Virus record (IMG/VR): IMGVR_UViG_3300037088_000923
Location: 1-26,728 of that record
DNA: 26,728 bases
Reading direction: 5' to 3' (one strand)
From: a virus
Shown here: positions 6,255 through 11,749 of the stretch, piece by piece
Layout of the letters: each line of letters opens with the position of its first letter
How positions within the stretch are numbered: position 1 is the stretch's first letter
Position numbers and translations under genes: made by a program
The notes under the pieces: generated by a model
What the model was told of the DNA's origin: nothing
Seen by the model: the letters and a program-made list of their open reading frames with translations, nothing else
Databases searched by the model: none

Positions 6255-6308
6255 GATCTCATCAGTGCTGTCATTAACAGCAGACCCGGATTTAACCGGG
6301 TTTCGATC
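6255..6308 (-). ncRNA. Type II hammerhead ribozyme, operon leader (copy 2)
   Basis: On the minus strand: stem II GATC (6308-6305), GAA plus A15.1 (6304-6301), stem III ACCCGG/CCGGGT with loop TTAAAT (6301-6284), C17 at 6283, stem I TGCTGT/ACAGCA with loop TAATG (6282-6266), core CTGATGA (6265-6259), and stem II GATC (6258-6255). Stem II can extend beyond a small internal loop through TTATT pairing with AATAA (about 6311-6315 with 6248-6252), the usual partner for loop I tertiary contacts. Stem III differs from copy 1 by one whole base pair and by its loop, while core, stem I and loop I are identical. Predicted cleavage is between 6283 and 6282. Confidence 0.93.
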
Positions 6309-6344
6309 TAATAACCTCATGGGAGATTTCCAGTCATCCCTCAG

Positions 6345-6382
6345 ATCAAGACTTGATGTTGCCCTGCCAACCTTCTGGCAGG
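6345..6382 (-). promoter_or_regulatory. Structured leader hairpins upstream of the ribozyme
   Basis: Within the leftward leader, CCTGCCA (6363-6369) pairs with TGGCAGG (6376-6382) in a 7-bp stem with a 6-base loop. Beside it, ATCAAG-A-CTTGAT (6345-6357) is a perfect dyad. Further upstream, GGCG/CGCC can form a short stem (about 6384-6398). No U-run follows any of them on the minus strand. They lie between the predicted start of transcription and the ribozyme, so they would be part of the 5' piece released by cleavage. The dyad could instead be a protein operator. Confidence 0.4.
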
Positions 6383-6455
6383 ATCGGCGTTGGATCGCCT
6401 CTCTCTGATTATGTGCATGTTGTTTTTTTCTTGATCCCTCTGTCTTGTTGACCTA

Positions 6456-6484
6456 AATATATGATATTGAGATGTTCATGTCAA
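6456..6484 (-). promoter_or_regulatory. Leftward early promoter, sigma70-type
   Basis: On the minus strand TTGACA (6484-6479, perfect -35) is followed by exactly 17 bases and TATATT (6461-6456, 5 of 6 to TATAAT). Transcription should start near 6449, giving a leader of about 220 bases that contains the hairpins and hammerhead ahead of the ATG at 6229. A host-type consensus promoter fits an early phage operon read by host RNA polymerase. Confidence 0.8.
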
Positions 6485-6518
6485 CATAATTCTGCATCCC
6501 AAACGAAAAAAGATTGTA

Positions 6519-6524
6519 TATAAT
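6519..6524 (+). promoter_or_regulatory. Possible rightward -10 element
   Basis: A perfect TATAAT lies in an AT-rich stretch upstream of the small-terminase gene, but the bases 16-18 upstream (around ATCCCA) do not resemble a -35. The late operon may need an activator or another promoter. The 6525-6669 stretch holds the inverted repeat described next and an AGGGAG SD before the ATG at 6670; I see no gene in it. Confidence 0.3.
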
Positions 6525-6564
6525 ATCACATAGTTAGCTCAATATATTTTAAAAATCCTTTAAA

Positions 6565-6589
6565 AAACAGCTGTTTCCGGCGAAAACAG
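6565..6589. promoter_or_regulatory. AAACAG/CTGTTT inverted-repeat cluster, candidate operator
   Basis: AAACAGCTGTTT (6565-6576) is a perfect 12-bp palindrome. Its right half CTGTTT is reused in a second inverted repeat with AAACAG at 6584-6589, with CCGGCG between, so three half-sites lie within 25 bp. This arrangement is typical of a dimeric regulator site and lies between the possible rightward -10 and the first rightward gene. A transcript hairpin is also possible, but no terminator U-run follows. Confidence 0.45.
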
Positions 6590-6669
6590 AGGAAAAATCA
6601 GGTTTCTGCCATACCAAATAATAAATTTACAGACGAGGGAAAATCGTTTATATAGATAGGGAGACAATC

Positions 6670-7266
6670 ATGAGTAGCACAGATATCGAAGTAGTTTATA
6701 ATTTCATCGATGAGGAAGAGGATCCTCAAATCAAAAAGAAAACCAAGAAAGAATCCAAAACCAAAACAGAGGAGAAAAAGAAAAATGGCAGACCTTCCCT
6801 ATACTCAGAGGAGCTTGCAAACAAGATATGTCAATGGCTGAGTGAAGGGAAATCTCTTACAAGTCTGTGCAAACAAGACGACATGCCGACATACGCAACT
6901 GTGATGAATTGGTTGTGGAAGGAATCTGATTTCAAGAAGGGGTTTTTAGAGAGATACGAGACAGCCCGTGAGCAGCAGGCAGAATGCCTGGCTGACGAGT
7001 TGATAGACATATCGGATGACGGGACAAATGATTACATGGAAAAGACCAGAAAGGACGGATCCAAATTTATCGTTGTTGATGGGGAGAATATACAGAGGAG
7101 CAGATTGCGGGCTGATACGAGGAAATGGATTGCAGCCAAGCTGAGGCCCAAGAAGTATGGAGACTCTTCCCAGTTGAAACTGACAGATGGAGAAGGGAGG
7201 GGCTCTGCCATTTTCAAAGTTATTTATGAGAATCGCCCGATACCAAAGAGAGAGGACGGATTATGA
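6670..7266 (+). CDS. terS: Terminase small subunit (Sf6 gp1-like)
   Basis: This protein recognises phage DNA and recruits the large terminase for packaging. It has 198 residues: a charged Lys/Glu-rich N-terminus (about 15-39), then a helix-turn-helix region starting GRPSLYSEELANKICQWL (40-57) with the MPTYATVMNWL recognition-helix area (72-82). A helical oligomerisation region and the family's conserved C-terminal element RADTRKWIAAKLRPKKYG (147-164) follow. Length and order match the Sf6-type small subunit. AGGGAG lies just before the ATG. It opens the rightward operon, but the large subunit is 6 kb away, which is unusual. Its stop overlaps the next start (ATGA). Confidence 0.88.
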   Translation: MSSTDIEVVYNFIDEEEDPQIKKKTKKESKTKTEEKKKNGRPSLYSEELANKICQWLSEGKSLTSLCKQDDMPTYATVMNWLWKESDFKKGFLERYETAREQQAECLADELIDISDDGTNDYMEKTRKDGSKFIVVDGENIQRSRLRADTRKWIAAKLRPKKYGDSSQLKLTDGEGRGSAIFKVIYENRPIPKREDGL

Positions 7267-7667
7267 AATATATCGTAGAGAAGAGGAGAGATAAGGATTT
7301 ATGGTTGGTGATTCCTTTTCAAGAAATGGCTGAAGGAGATATTGTCAGATTCCGTTTCCCCGACACCCTTGAATTAGTTTCTCTCCTTGATGAAACGATA
7401 TTTAGAGTGGCTTCTAAACCGGAACCATTCAGCGATCCAAATAATCCAGATGTGGAATGGATGGTCGAGATTGATGTCGGGAATCTTACTGTCTTGCAAT
7501 CAAATGACAGGATCGTAGATCCGAGAGATGTCCCCGAAAATTATGTTTATTTTGGGACTGCGGCAATCCCAGCCTTTAAAGGAGGAAGGGAATACGACGA
7601 AGAAGAGATTTCAGAACCTGTCAATCGTTTCAGAGAATCAATAATAAAAGGAGAACCCAGGCAATGA
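7263..7667 (+). CDS. Hypothetical acidic protein, 134 aa
   Basis: It starts within the stop of the small terminase (ATGA) and overlaps the next gene in the same way, so three genes are translationally coupled. It begins MKYIVEKRRDKDLWLVIPFQ. The centre is beta-rich and the surface strongly acidic (for example PFSDPNNPDVEWMVEID). It has no membrane segment, Cys or catalytic motif. Position beside the terminase suggests a packaging-associated or accessory role, but that is only inference. Confidence 0.7.
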   Translation: MKYIVEKRRDKDLWLVIPFQEMAEGDIVRFRFPDTLELVSLLDETIFRVASKPEPFSDPNNPDVEWMVEIDVGNLTVLQSNDRIVDPRDVPENYVYFGTAAIPAFKGGREYDEEEISEPVNRFRESIIKGEPRQ

Positions 7668-8206
7668 AAATCCAGATAATAAAAGAATTGGCGGAGAAGG
7701 TGGAGAGGATTGATACTCTTATTGGAAGGAGGCAGTCTCTTCAGAAGGGGGTAAAAGAGATAGGATTGGCAGGATTTAAAAGAGATAGTATTGAATGCGT
7801 GATGGTTCCGGCTGAAATATTTATGAGTGTCACAAAAGAAATCCTCTACTATTATGATAGAGAGATAGAGAGACAGAAAAAAGAGATCGAGGATTATCAC
7901 GAAAAGCCTATCACTTATGGAAGACTTAGAGCAGAAGAAGGAGGGTCTCCTCGTCATTGGGATCCGGGTAAGCCTCCTCAGTTTCTTGCTGGGGTTGATC
8001 GCGGCCAGGAAAGGGATCAGGTAGTTGTTGCTCTTTGGGGAAGTGATCCTGCCGGGAATTTTAAATTACTCAGAATGAAGACAACGGTTTATTTTTCGCA
8101 GGATCGCCCTTCAAGCAGAGAGATAGAAGAGCAAATCAGGGAAATGTGTATGGCAGAAAGTTTGTCAACAAAAGAAACAGAAGATGTACTCAGATCCTTG
8201 AGGTAG
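7664..8206 (+). CDS. Hypothetical protein with a coiled-coil N-terminal half, 180 aa
   Basis: It is coupled to the upstream gene by ATGA. Residues 1-85 are helical with charged heptads (MKIQIIKELAEKVERIDTLI; DREIERQKKEIEDYHEK). A Gly/Pro-rich linker follows (SPRHWDPGKPPQF), then a short beta segment (FLAGVDRGQERDQVVVALWG) and a helical C-terminus. The segment VDRGQERDQVVVALWG superficially resembles an RNase H-like strand, but no matching acidic residues follow. No family recognised. Confidence 0.65.
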   Translation: MKIQIIKELAEKVERIDTLIGRRQSLQKGVKEIGLAGFKRDSIECVMVPAEIFMSVTKEILYYYDREIERQKKEIEDYHEKPITYGRLRAEEGGSPRHWDPGKPPQFLAGVDRGQERDQVVVALWGSDPAGNFKLLRMKTTVYFSQDRPSSREIEEQIREMCMAESLSTKETEDVLRSLR

Positions 8207-8209
8207 GAA

Positions 8210-8401
8210 ATGAAAAAGCAACAATTGACAATCGCAGAACTTGAAGCCCTTCTCGATCAGGATGAAGAGACGGCAATTGTTCTCTCTGCCGGAAAAGTTG
8301 ATGATTATATCCGCTGCGATATAAAAATTACCAACGAAGAATTATGGGAAAGAGCAATGATGCAAGGAAGGCCATTACAAGTGAGGGTGGGGTATAAATG
8401 A
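8210..8401 (+). CDS. Hypothetical protein, 63 aa
   Basis: This small acidic protein begins MKKQQLTIAELEALLDQDEE: one helix followed by beta strands (TAIVLSAGKVDDYIRCDIKI). It lies three bases after the previous stop, with GAGGTAGG as a weak SD inside that gene's end, and overlaps the methyltransferase start by four bases. No family recognised. Confidence 0.6.
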   Translation: MKKQQLTIAELEALLDQDEETAIVLSAGKVDDYIRCDIKITNEELWERAMMQGRPLQVRVGYK

Positions 8402-9024
8402 ACTCTCAAGAGATAGAAAAGATATATAGAGACGAACCAAGATTCCAGAGAGTCTTCCAGCTCAAGCATGTCCAGAAATACTCGACATATGCAGTCGCCT
8501 CAATTATAAACTGGCTGGTCGAAAAGATGAATCCGCAATATTGTTATCTTGATGTTGGTGTGTGGCATGGTTTCTCCCTCCTCGCCGGTGCAATAGGCAA
8601 TCCTCAAAAGCGTTGCATCGGCGTTGATAATTTCTCCCAGACTGACGGGATCGATGATCTGGAGCGTAATATCGAGCCATTCGAGAATGTCGAATTCTTC
8701 AAGATGGGGTATCAAAAATATCTTCAGCAGATTCACAAACAATCAATAGGGGTGTATCATTATGACGCAGACCACAGAGAGGATAGCCAGTATTATGGGC
8801 TTACCCTTGCAAAACGCTTCCTTCGAGAAGGCTCAATTATTATTATTGACGATTGGTCTTGGCTCCATGTCCAGACTGCGACGAGATGGTTCCTTAAAGA
8901 CAATCCCGAATATCATATCATCTTTGAAGAGACCTATAACAAGCCGATAGAGGAATGTAATCTCTGGAATGGAATCTGCCTAATCAAAAAAGGCAAAGAA
9001 GGAAGGGCATATTATGGGTATTAG
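8398..9024 (+). CDS. Class I SAM-dependent methyltransferase-like protein (Methyltransf_24 type)
   Basis: This 208-residue protein has a Rossmann-like methyltransferase core: motif I LDVGVWHG (51-58), second-strand acidic motif GVDNFS (75-80), DADHRED at 123-129, and the strand/acid pair IIIIDDW (147-153). This pattern matches class I enzymes of the Methyltransf_24 group, which often act on small molecules or glycans in surface-sugar pathways. An invariant 'GxGxG' is degenerate (GVWHG), as is common in that group. The target cannot be read from sequence; virion glycan or host-surface modification are options. Confidence 0.75.
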   Translation: MNSQEIEKIYRDEPRFQRVFQLKHVQKYSTYAVASIINWLVEKMNPQYCYLDVGVWHGFSLLAGAIGNPQKRCIGVDNFSQTDGIDDLERNIEPFENVEFFKMGYQKYLQQIHKQSIGVYHYDADHREDSQYYGLTLAKRFLREGSIIIIDDWSWLHVQTATRWFLKDNPEYHIIFEETYNKPIEECNLWNGICLIKKGKEGRAYYGY

Positions 9025-9214
9025 TCCGCAATATACATGGGGCGAGTTTGTCGAATATTTTAAGAAAGATGACTTGGTGCAATTTTTTACTCAGCCTCAG
9101 CCTGGAGGGAATGTTTTCCTTTATAGATCAAAGGATCCATCAGTTCCGATGGAGATTCAAGAGAAGCAGCCTGAGGAAAAGAATATTGTGTTGAAAAGAG
9201 CTTTGGAGTTTTAA
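9014..9214 (+). CDS. Hypothetical protein with C-terminal LKRALEF tag, 66 aa
   Basis: It overlaps the methyltransferase end by 11 bases, with GGAAGG upstream of the ATG. It begins MGISPQYTWGEFVEYFKKDD, continues with FLYRSKDPSVPMEI, and has a charged linker before the C-terminal LKRALEF. This end is nearly identical to that of the early protein at 1927-2328, although the two proteins are otherwise unrelated. The N-terminus could be a small helical domain. No family recognised. Confidence 0.6.
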   Translation: MGISPQYTWGEFVEYFKKDDLVQFFTQPQPGGNVFLYRSKDPSVPMEIQEKQPEEKNIVLKRALEF

Positions 9215-9216
9215 TT

Positions 9217-9393
9217 ATGCAAGAATGGCAACAAGGGCATGATCGATTTACAAAGGCAAAACAAAAGCAGCTTGCCGCCAATAGGGAAAGGCTTATAAGG
9301 GAAAGGATCGGCAGGAAGTGCTCAAAGGTCGCTAACGACAACTATCTAAATCATTATGACGAGACATTCGGGAAGAAGGAGGAGAGATCATGA
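9217..9393 (+). CDS. Basic helical small protein, 58 aa
   Basis: The frame runs from the ATG at 9217 to a TGA overlapping the next start (ATGA at 9390-9393). The product begins MQEWQQGHDRFTKAKQKQLA and is very rich in Lys, Arg and Gln, consistent with one long amphipathic or nucleic-acid-binding helix. There is no clear SD beyond GGAG inside the upstream gene, so translation is probably coupled. No family recognised. Confidence 0.55.
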   Translation: MQEWQQGHDRFTKAKQKQLAANRERLIRERIGRKCSKVANDNYLNHYDETFGKKEERS

Positions 9394-9812
9394 AGAAAAG
9401 ATTTGGGACAATGTTGTGGATAATTTTGATTTGCCTTTTGGTTTCATATGGGATTGTTCATGCCGGCGCTCTGACTTCGATGAAAGCGGTCAAGGCTGTC
9501 CCAGATGGAGCGCAAGTATTTCTTGATGGATATGTCTCTCCGGGATTTGTTGATGCGGAAGTCCTGACAGGCGGAGCAGCGGTAGTTCATTATGTTCCAT
9601 ATCAGGGAACGACGACTCTTGTAAAAATAAAATGTACTGGCGATGTCTGGGTGAATGTGGGAGCAGCCGCCGCTGTCCCCGGAGCTGCCATAACAGATGG
9701 CTCCAGTTCAATATTGAATCCACCCGGCTTCTTATCTATCGGATCGGCGACATATATAGGATTGATCGCAGCGGCGAATAATAAGTGTTCTCTTGAGTGG
9801 TTCAAGCCATAG
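9390..9812 (+). CDS. Secreted protein with signal peptide, beta-rich
   Basis: This 140-residue protein has an unmistakable Sec signal peptide: MKKRF, hydrophobic core about 8-22 (MLWIILICLLVSYGI), and probable cleavage after VHA (residue 25). The mature part (about 115 residues) is beta-rich, Ala/Gly-rich and poor in charge (DVWVNVGAAAAVPG), with two Cys (in KIKCTGD and NKCSLEW) that could form a disulfide in the periplasm. The mature domain resembles short beta-sandwich virion decoration proteins, yet the signal peptide would send it out of the cytoplasm. AAGGAGGAG is a strong SD. Confidence 0.72.
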   Translation: MKKRFGTMLWIILICLLVSYGIVHAGALTSMKAVKAVPDGAQVFLDGYVSPGFVDAEVLTGGAAVVHYVPYQGTTTLVKIKCTGDVWVNVGAAAAVPGAAITDGSSSILNPPGFLSIGSATYIGLIAAANNKCSLEWFKP

Positions 9813-9968
9813 ATGAAAATCATATATGTCTATACTGACCAGACATATTGCAAGAAGACAGGCGAGCCCTGTAAAGAGCCAGATAAACCTTGTCCTCATA
9901 AAGTGAGGAAGGAAGATATGGAGAGAGAAGATGAAGGGAGAGGATTTGCACGGAGGCGAGATACTTAG
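9813..9968 (+). CDS. Cys-rich 51-aa protein, probable zinc-binding
   Basis: It starts directly after the previous stop (TAGATG). The product begins MKIIYVYTDQTYCKKTGEPC and contains C-X6-C-X6-C-P-H at residues 13-29, in which a CKxxGEP-like unit is nearly repeated. This is a compact CCCH metal-site pattern. The C-terminus is charged and overlaps the start of the tail-collar gene by 38 bases in another frame. Coding is supported by the Cys pattern and gapless placement, but the SD is weak. Confidence 0.5.
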   Translation: MKIIYVYTDQTYCKKTGEPCKEPDKPCPHKVRKEDMEREDEGRGFARRRDT

Positions 9969-10107
9969 TAAGGAGGAATATCCGGAGTTGTATGCAGCCA
10001 TCTGTTCTTCATATAGGTTTGTTCCAGAAAAATTTACTCTGCCGGATTTGAGAGGCAGATTTATGAGAGGATGGACTGAAGACTTTTCAGATGGAGGAGG
10101 AATATAA
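9931..10107 (+). CDS. Stand-alone phage tail collar domain (PF07484-like), 58 aa
   Basis: The ATG at 9931 opens a 58-residue frame whose centre matches the tail collar domain: the ILSKEEYPELYAAICSSY helix followed by FTLPDLRGRFMRGW, the LPDLRGRF signature. In most phages this domain ends a long fibre protein. Here it is a complete small gene, slightly shorter than usual and lacking the upstream fibre. It could be a separately made fibre tip or chaperone, or a remnant of a fibre replaced elsewhere. The SD is purine-rich (GAGAGAGAAG). Confidence 0.65.
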   Translation: MKGEDLHGGEILSKEEYPELYAAICSSYRFVPEKFTLPDLRGRFMRGWTEDFSDGGGI

Positions 10108-10108
10108 A

Positions 10109-10609
10109 ATGTCAAGATCACAGACAGGAAATAGAAATGCCTTCTTAGACATGATTGCAGATTCGGAATTAGGCCAGAGGATACTCGCCGGATCTGATGA
10201 TGGATATAATGTCGAGGTCGGCAGTACCCCGGATAACATTATCCTGATCGCGAACTACGACGATCATCCCCATATTGTTGAGCATATTCATCGCAGAGAC
10301 GGGACGGATATTCCCTCAAGTGCTGCCGGGCGTTATCAGGCGCTTGGACATATTTTCGATTCTTATCGGAAGAGCCTCAATCTGCAAGCTCCTTATTTTT
10401 CTCCTGAAAATCAAGATGCAGTCACAATCCAGCAAATAAGAGAATGTCATGCACTGCCGGATATCGATGCAGGCAATATCGAATCTGCTATTCCAAAGGT
10501 CGCGCATCTCTGGGCAAGTTTCCCGGGTGCAGGATATAAAGATCAGCACATGAATAAGATCACTCAACTACTCGCAGCATTTACAGCTGCTGGTGGAATA
10601 TTGGCATAG
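10109..10609 (+). CDS. Endolysin, lambda R-type lytic transglycosylase
   Basis: It cuts the glycan strands of peptidoglycan at the end of infection. The ATG at 10109 is preferred because GGAGGAGG lies 8 bases upstream; a start at 10091 adds six residues without an SD. Of 166 residues, NRNAFLDMIADSE (8-20) carries the catalytic Glu at 20, aligning with the E19 region of lambda R. AAGRYQ (72-77), QDAVTIQQI (102-110) and WASFPGAGY (135-143) match conserved R motifs, and length is close to lambda's 158. There is no signal peptide, so release needs a holin. It opens the lysis block. Confidence 0.9.
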   Translation: MSRSQTGNRNAFLDMIADSELGQRILAGSDDGYNVEVGSTPDNIILIANYDDHPHIVEHIHRRDGTDIPSSAAGRYQALGHIFDSYRKSLNLQAPYFSPENQDAVTIQQIRECHALPDIDAGNIESAIPKVAHLWASFPGAGYKDQHMNKITQLLAAFTAAGGILA

Positions 10610-10621
10610 GGAGGTGAATAT

Positions 10622-10810
10622 ATGGTAACATTGAAGGTCATCATTGCAATTGTGATTGTTCTTTTGATTCTCGCCGTTGTTGGAGTTTTTGTCTATCGAA
10701 ATAACAAGGCGAAGATTCTCGCAGCAGCCGACAAGGCGACAGCAGTAGCAGACAAGGTGGTTGATGCAGAACAGAAAGCAAAAGATATTGCGGCGACATT
10801 AAAGAAGTAA
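10622..10810 (+). CDS. Single-pass membrane protein, possible lysis accessory
   Basis: This 62-residue protein has one strong transmembrane helix at about 5-26 (KVIIAIVIVLLILAVVGVFV), then an Ala/Lys/Asp-rich amphipathic helix (ADKATAVADKVVDAEQKAKD) likely in the cytoplasm or periplasm. GGGAGGTG is upstream of the ATG. It sits directly after the endolysin. This layout suits a class III holin-like or accessory membrane protein, but a better holin candidate lies at 11453-11725. The structured RNA and terminator follow 36 bases later. Confidence 0.65.
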   Translation: MVTLKVIIAIVIVLLILAVVGVFVYRNNKAKILAAADKATAVADKVVDAEQKAKDIAATLKK

Positions 10811-10846
10811 CGGCGCAAAGAAAAGTGATGACAAGCTAACGAAAAA

Positions 10847-10919
10847 GGAGAGGGTGTGAAACAAACTAAACTATCGTCCGCAACGAGGGTTAGGTCACGA
10901 CATTCCCTCTCCATTTTTT
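10847..10919 (+). ncRNA. Structured RNA capped by an intrinsic terminator
   Basis: The longest non-coding gap of the right arm (10811-10933) contains nested pairings: GGAGAGGG (10847-10854) with CCCTCTCC (10905-10912), GTGA (10856-10859) with TCAC (10895-10898), CTAA (10866-10869) with TTAG (10890-10893), and TCGT (10874-10877) with ACGA (10883-10886) closing a 5-base loop. TTTTTT follows the outer stem (10914-10919), so it should terminate transcription. GAGGG at 10885-10889 can compete for CCCTC, offering a switch between two folds. Four nested helices are more than a plain terminator needs. No known riboswitch core is recognised. Confidence 0.6.
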
Positions 10920-10933
10920 AAAAAGGAATTATC

Positions 10934-11122
10934 ATGACAACAGCAAATACAATGTCAATAGGCGATATCCAGCAGGCATTAAATGAGTTCAATAATAAAG
11001 ACCTTGCAGTTTATGTATCGATTGCCGGTGTCGCATATTCGATTTCATCGATAGGATTAAATCCGGTGCTGGGGCAAGATGTCCAGATAGTTATCTATTG
11101 TCAACCAATGGCAATTTCATAA
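10934..11122 (+). CDS. Hypothetical protein, 62 aa
   Basis: It begins MTTANTMSIGDIQQALNEFN: an N-terminal helix, then a beta-rich, uncharged C-terminal half (DLAVYVSIAGVAYSISSIG) ending QIVIYCQPMAIS. It looks like a small globular alpha/beta domain. AAAGGA is upstream. It is the first gene after the terminator, so either some transcription reads through or a new promoter lies nearby. No family recognised. Confidence 0.6.
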   Translation: MTTANTMSIGDIQQALNEFNNKDLAVYVSIAGVAYSISSIGLNPVLGQDVQIVIYCQPMAIS

Positions 11123-11135
11123 AAGGAGGTCAGAG

Positions 11136-11456
11136 ATGCCAAGTCCAGATGAGAATAAAAAGGTCAATGAAGGGTTTTTTAGAATGCTCAATTCGGAGCC
11201 GAGGAATGGTGCGGGCGCCTTCTTGAATAATTATGAGGAGAGAATGAATGTTCAAATCGGCAGTCCTTTCCTCAAAGTTCTTCAGGAAGAAAAGGTGGAG
11301 GAAGATACATATTACAATCTTGTTTGCAGAATTGACAAACTTGAAAAGAAGATCAATAAAATAATGATCCATCTGGGCATCGATGACAAATCAGAAATTT
11401 TGGTTGTTGGAAAGGCAATGATAAATCCATATAAGATGAAAGGAGGTCAGTCATGA
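11136..11456 (+). CDS. Hypothetical protein with C-terminal coiled coil, 106 aa
   Basis: It begins MPSPDENKKVNEGFFRMLNS. Residues about 55-82 form a likely coiled coil (YNLVCRIDKLEKKINKIMIH), suggesting oligomerisation. The last codons (MKGGQS) double as the SD of the next gene, and the stop overlaps its start. AAAGGAGGTC precedes its own ATG. No family recognised. Position between lysis genes does not establish a lysis role. Confidence 0.6.
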   Translation: MPSPDENKKVNEGFFRMLNSEPRNGAGAFLNNYEERMNVQIGSPFLKVLQEEKVEEDTYYNLVCRIDKLEKKINKIMIHLGIDDKSEILVVGKAMINPYKMKGGQS

Positions 11457-11725
11457 AATTTAGCGAGCAAGCAAAGGTCTGGTTGAAAGGATTTATCTCT
11501 GCGGTCATCTCAGGGTTGTCAGGTGGGGTAGGATGTTTAATCGCAGAGCCTACTACCTTTAATTTTACGGAGACCGGATTTATATCGCTGGCAAAGGTTT
11601 GCGGAGTGTCTGCATTGATAGGAGCTGCCAATTATATAAAGCAGTCGCCATTGCCATCCAGTAATTGTGGGCCTCCGCCTGCAATGCCTGATCCGGCGGC
11701 AGCTCCCGGGACACCGACAAAATGA
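11453..11725 (+). CDS. Holin-like membrane protein
   Basis: Holins make the inner-membrane holes that release the endolysin. This 90-residue protein starts with a short amphipathic helix (MKFSEQAKVWLKGF) and has two hydrophobic segments at about 13-32 (ISAVISGLSGGVGCLIAEP) and 43-62 (ISLAKVCGVSALIGAANYIK). It then carries KQSPLP and a Pro-rich tail. The 'KxWLKG...FIGG...NF...YLKQSPLP' layout recurs in small phage holin candidates near spanins. AGGAGG is upstream of the ATG. Position between endolysin and spanins supports the call; biochemical identity is inferred. Confidence 0.62.
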   Translation: MKFSEQAKVWLKGFISAVISGLSGGVGCLIAEPTTFNFTETGFISLAKVCGVSALIGAANYIKQSPLPSSNCGPPPAMPDPAAAPGTPTK

Positions 11726-11749
11726 CGATAAAGGGAAAGGAGACCAGTC

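Noticed and set aside
6335-6415. Leader peptide on the minus strand (ATG at 6413-6415, about 25 codons, ending near 6338)
   Set aside because: No SD precedes the ATG, and the frame passes through the strong hairpin at 6363-6382. Leader structure explains the region better.
6441-6480. Rightward promoter using TTGACC at 6448-6453
   Set aside because: The hexamer at proper spacing (GATGTT or nearby) does not resemble a -10, and the region is already used by the leftward consensus promoter.
7547-7957. Minus-strand frame with hydrophobic stretches opposite two coupled plus-strand genes
   Set aside because: The hydrophobicity is a by-product of purine-rich plus-strand codons. There is no SD, and the plus-strand ATGA couplings are clear.
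9490-10121. Minus-strand frames opposite the signal-peptide and tail-collar genes
   Set aside because: They lack SD sites and cover several plus-strand genes with recognisable features.
10190-10230. Third hammerhead core (CTGATGA on the plus strand near 10196)
   Set aside because: It lies inside the endolysin coding sequence and lacks a GAAA segment and flanking stems in the right order.
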